From Planctomycetota bacterium (lineage in GTDB: Bacteria > Planctomycetota > MHYJ01 > JACPRB01): a stretch of DNA of 6,657 nt. The position numbers and the translations under genes are program-made. Every line of letters starts with the position of its first letter. The stretch's first letter is position 1. This document shows, piece by piece, positions 5,726-6,657 of this stretch. The notes below the pieces were generated by a model that worked only from the letters and a program-made list of their open reading frames with translations, was not told the origin of the DNA and ran no database searches. Location: contig JACQFK010000257.1 of assembly GCA_016200125.1 (NCBI GenBank), positions 1 through 6,657 of the forward strand. The letters are read 5' to 3'.

Positions 5726-6657
5726 ATGATGACGAAGTGGCTGGTTGCGGTTGTGGGGCTGGCGGCGATGTCCGCCGGCGTGTCGGCCCAGGACGACGTC
5801 AAGGCGGGCCAGGAAAAGGTCGCGTTCGAGAAGAAGAGCTATCCGTACGAGGGCGAGGTTACGGTCGAGCGCCTGAACGTCCGGATGTTCCCGAAGAACG
5901 ACGCGACGAGCATCATCACCGCGGTGCTCGGGCTCGGCGAGAAGGTCACCGTCGTGGCGGAGAAGGACGAGTACTTCCAGATCCTTCCGCCCAAGAACAG
6001 CCTGGTCTGGGTCTCCTCGAAGAGCATCAAGCGCGAGGGGGACAAGGGCACCGCGTCGGTGAACGAGGTTCCCGTCCGGCTGGACAGCCGCGTCAACGCG
6101 GACGTCCTCTGCACGCTGAAGGAAGGCGAGGCGGTCAAGGTCGCCGGCGAGCACATGGGCTGGCTGAAGATCGAGGCGCCCGCTTCGGTGAAGTACTACG
6201 TGGGCAAGAAGTACGTCCACACGTCGCGCGCGGTGGCGGCGGAGCCCCCCGCGGATGAGAAGAAGACGGCGAAGAAGGTCGAGGCCCCGGCGGCCGGCGG
6301 CTCCGATGCCGAGGCGCGGCAGCTGATCGACGCGGCCCATGCCGAGCTCAAGCGGCAGGACCAGCTCATGAGCGAGAAGCGCTTCGACCAGATGGACTAC
6401 GCGTCCGTCATCGCCGACTTCAAGGCGGCAAAGGAGAAGGCCACGACCGAGGCGCTGCGCGCCGAGGCCGACCGCGGCCTGGAGCGTGTCCTGGCGGTCA
6501 ACCGGGTGGTCGAAGCGGCGAAGATCGGCATCGAGATCCAGAAGAAAAAGGAAGCCGACCTGCTCGCGGAGAAGCTGAAGGCCAAGGCGGCCGAGCCCCA
6601 AACGCTGTTCCAAGGCTACATCGACACCACGGGCATCCTGTTCAAGCGGCCTGGCAC
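5726..6657 (+). CDS. Secreted protein with two bacterial SH3-like domains and a helical segment, 3' end missing
   Basis: The frame is open from ATG 5726 to the window edge (310 complete codons). Residues 1-21 form a signal peptide: MMTK, a hydrophobic core WLVAVVGLAAM, and a likely cut after VSA at residue 21, so the protein is exported. Two SH3b-like units follow. The first, about 43-103, has GEVTVERLNVRMFP, VLGLGEKVTVV and VWVSSKSIK. The second, about 108-170, has the parallel VPVRLDSRV, TLKEGEAVKVAGEHMGWLKI and YVHTSRAV. SH3b domains commonly bind cell-wall or other peptides, but no ligand can be named. A lysine/alanine/proline linker (about 173-190) leads to a charged helical, probably coiled-coil region (about 192-292). 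The last visible residues, LFQGYIDTTGILFKRPG, look like the start of another strand-rich domain. It has its own promoter and leader, so it is a separate unit from the upstream operon. No enzyme motif is visible; the function is unknown. Confidence 0.85.
   Translation, partial: MMTKWLVAVVGLAAMSAGVSAQDDVKAGQEKVAFEKKSYPYEGEVTVERLNVRMFPKNDATSIITAVLGLGEKVTVVAEKDEYFQILPPKNSLVWVSSKSIKREGDKGTASVNEVPVRLDSRVNADVLCTLKEGEAVKVAGEHMGWLKIEAPASVKYYVGKKYVHTSRAVAAEPPADEKKTAKKVEAPAAGGSDAEARQLIDAAHAELKRQDQLMSEKRFDQMDYASVIADFKAAKEKATTEALRAEADRGLERVLAVNRVVEAAKIGIEIQKKKEADLLAEKLKAKAAEPQTLFQGYIDTTGILFKRPG

Noticed and set aside
5678..6613. 311-codon minus-strand frame opposite the SH3-domain gene
   Set aside because: Shadow frame; the plus strand has a signal peptide, SH3 motifs and a strong ribosome binding site.

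Overview
The window is a GC-rich bacterial chromosomal segment that is almost fully coding, and all supported genes lie on the plus strand. Most genes end their codons almost always in G or C. Secreted SH3-type proteins, a PQQ-type beta-propeller, a CobA-HemD fusion and a single-TM PpiD-like protein together suggest an uncultured Planctomycetota-like or other deep-branching Gram-negative lineage. That assignment is tentative, because no marker gene here fixes the phylum. I see no tRNA, rRNA, CRISPR array, insertion sequence or phage gene.

Layout: (1) 2-325 is the 3' end of a beta-propeller gene. (2) 326-814 is a small multi-pass membrane protein of unknown function whose codon use differs from its neighbours. 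(3) 849-3250 is a tetrapyrrole block: a bifunctional uroporphyrinogen-III methyltransferase/synthase (cobA-hemD), then hemB, joined by an ATGA overlap. (4) 3238-3750 is scpB, a chromosome-segregation subunit, overlapping the end of hemB by 13 bases. (5) 3747-5549 is a membrane-anchored PpiD/SurA-like periplasmic chaperone, again joined by ATGA. (6) 5550-5725 is a regulatory gap with an extended -10 promoter, a hairpin, a possible 9-residue leader ORF and a strong ribosome binding site. (7) 5726 to the edge is a secreted protein with two SH3-like domains and a helical segment, cut off by the window end.

Genes 849-5549 look like one translationally coupled operon. HemB makes porphobilinogen. 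The HemD half closes the ring to uroporphyrinogen III, and the CobA half methylates it to precorrin-2 for siroheme, cobalamin or heme d1-type branches. HemC, the step between them, is not in the window. scpB and the chaperone share the transcript without an obvious functional link.

I do not see an undescribed system as such. The two observations most worth following are an exact 15-bp in-frame tandem duplication that doubles the SAM-binding LKGGD motif of the CobA domain, and two near-consensus sigma70-type promoters embedded in the coding sequence of hemB and scpB at patches of atypical codons. The second pair suggests that each downstream gene has its own promoter inside the preceding one.
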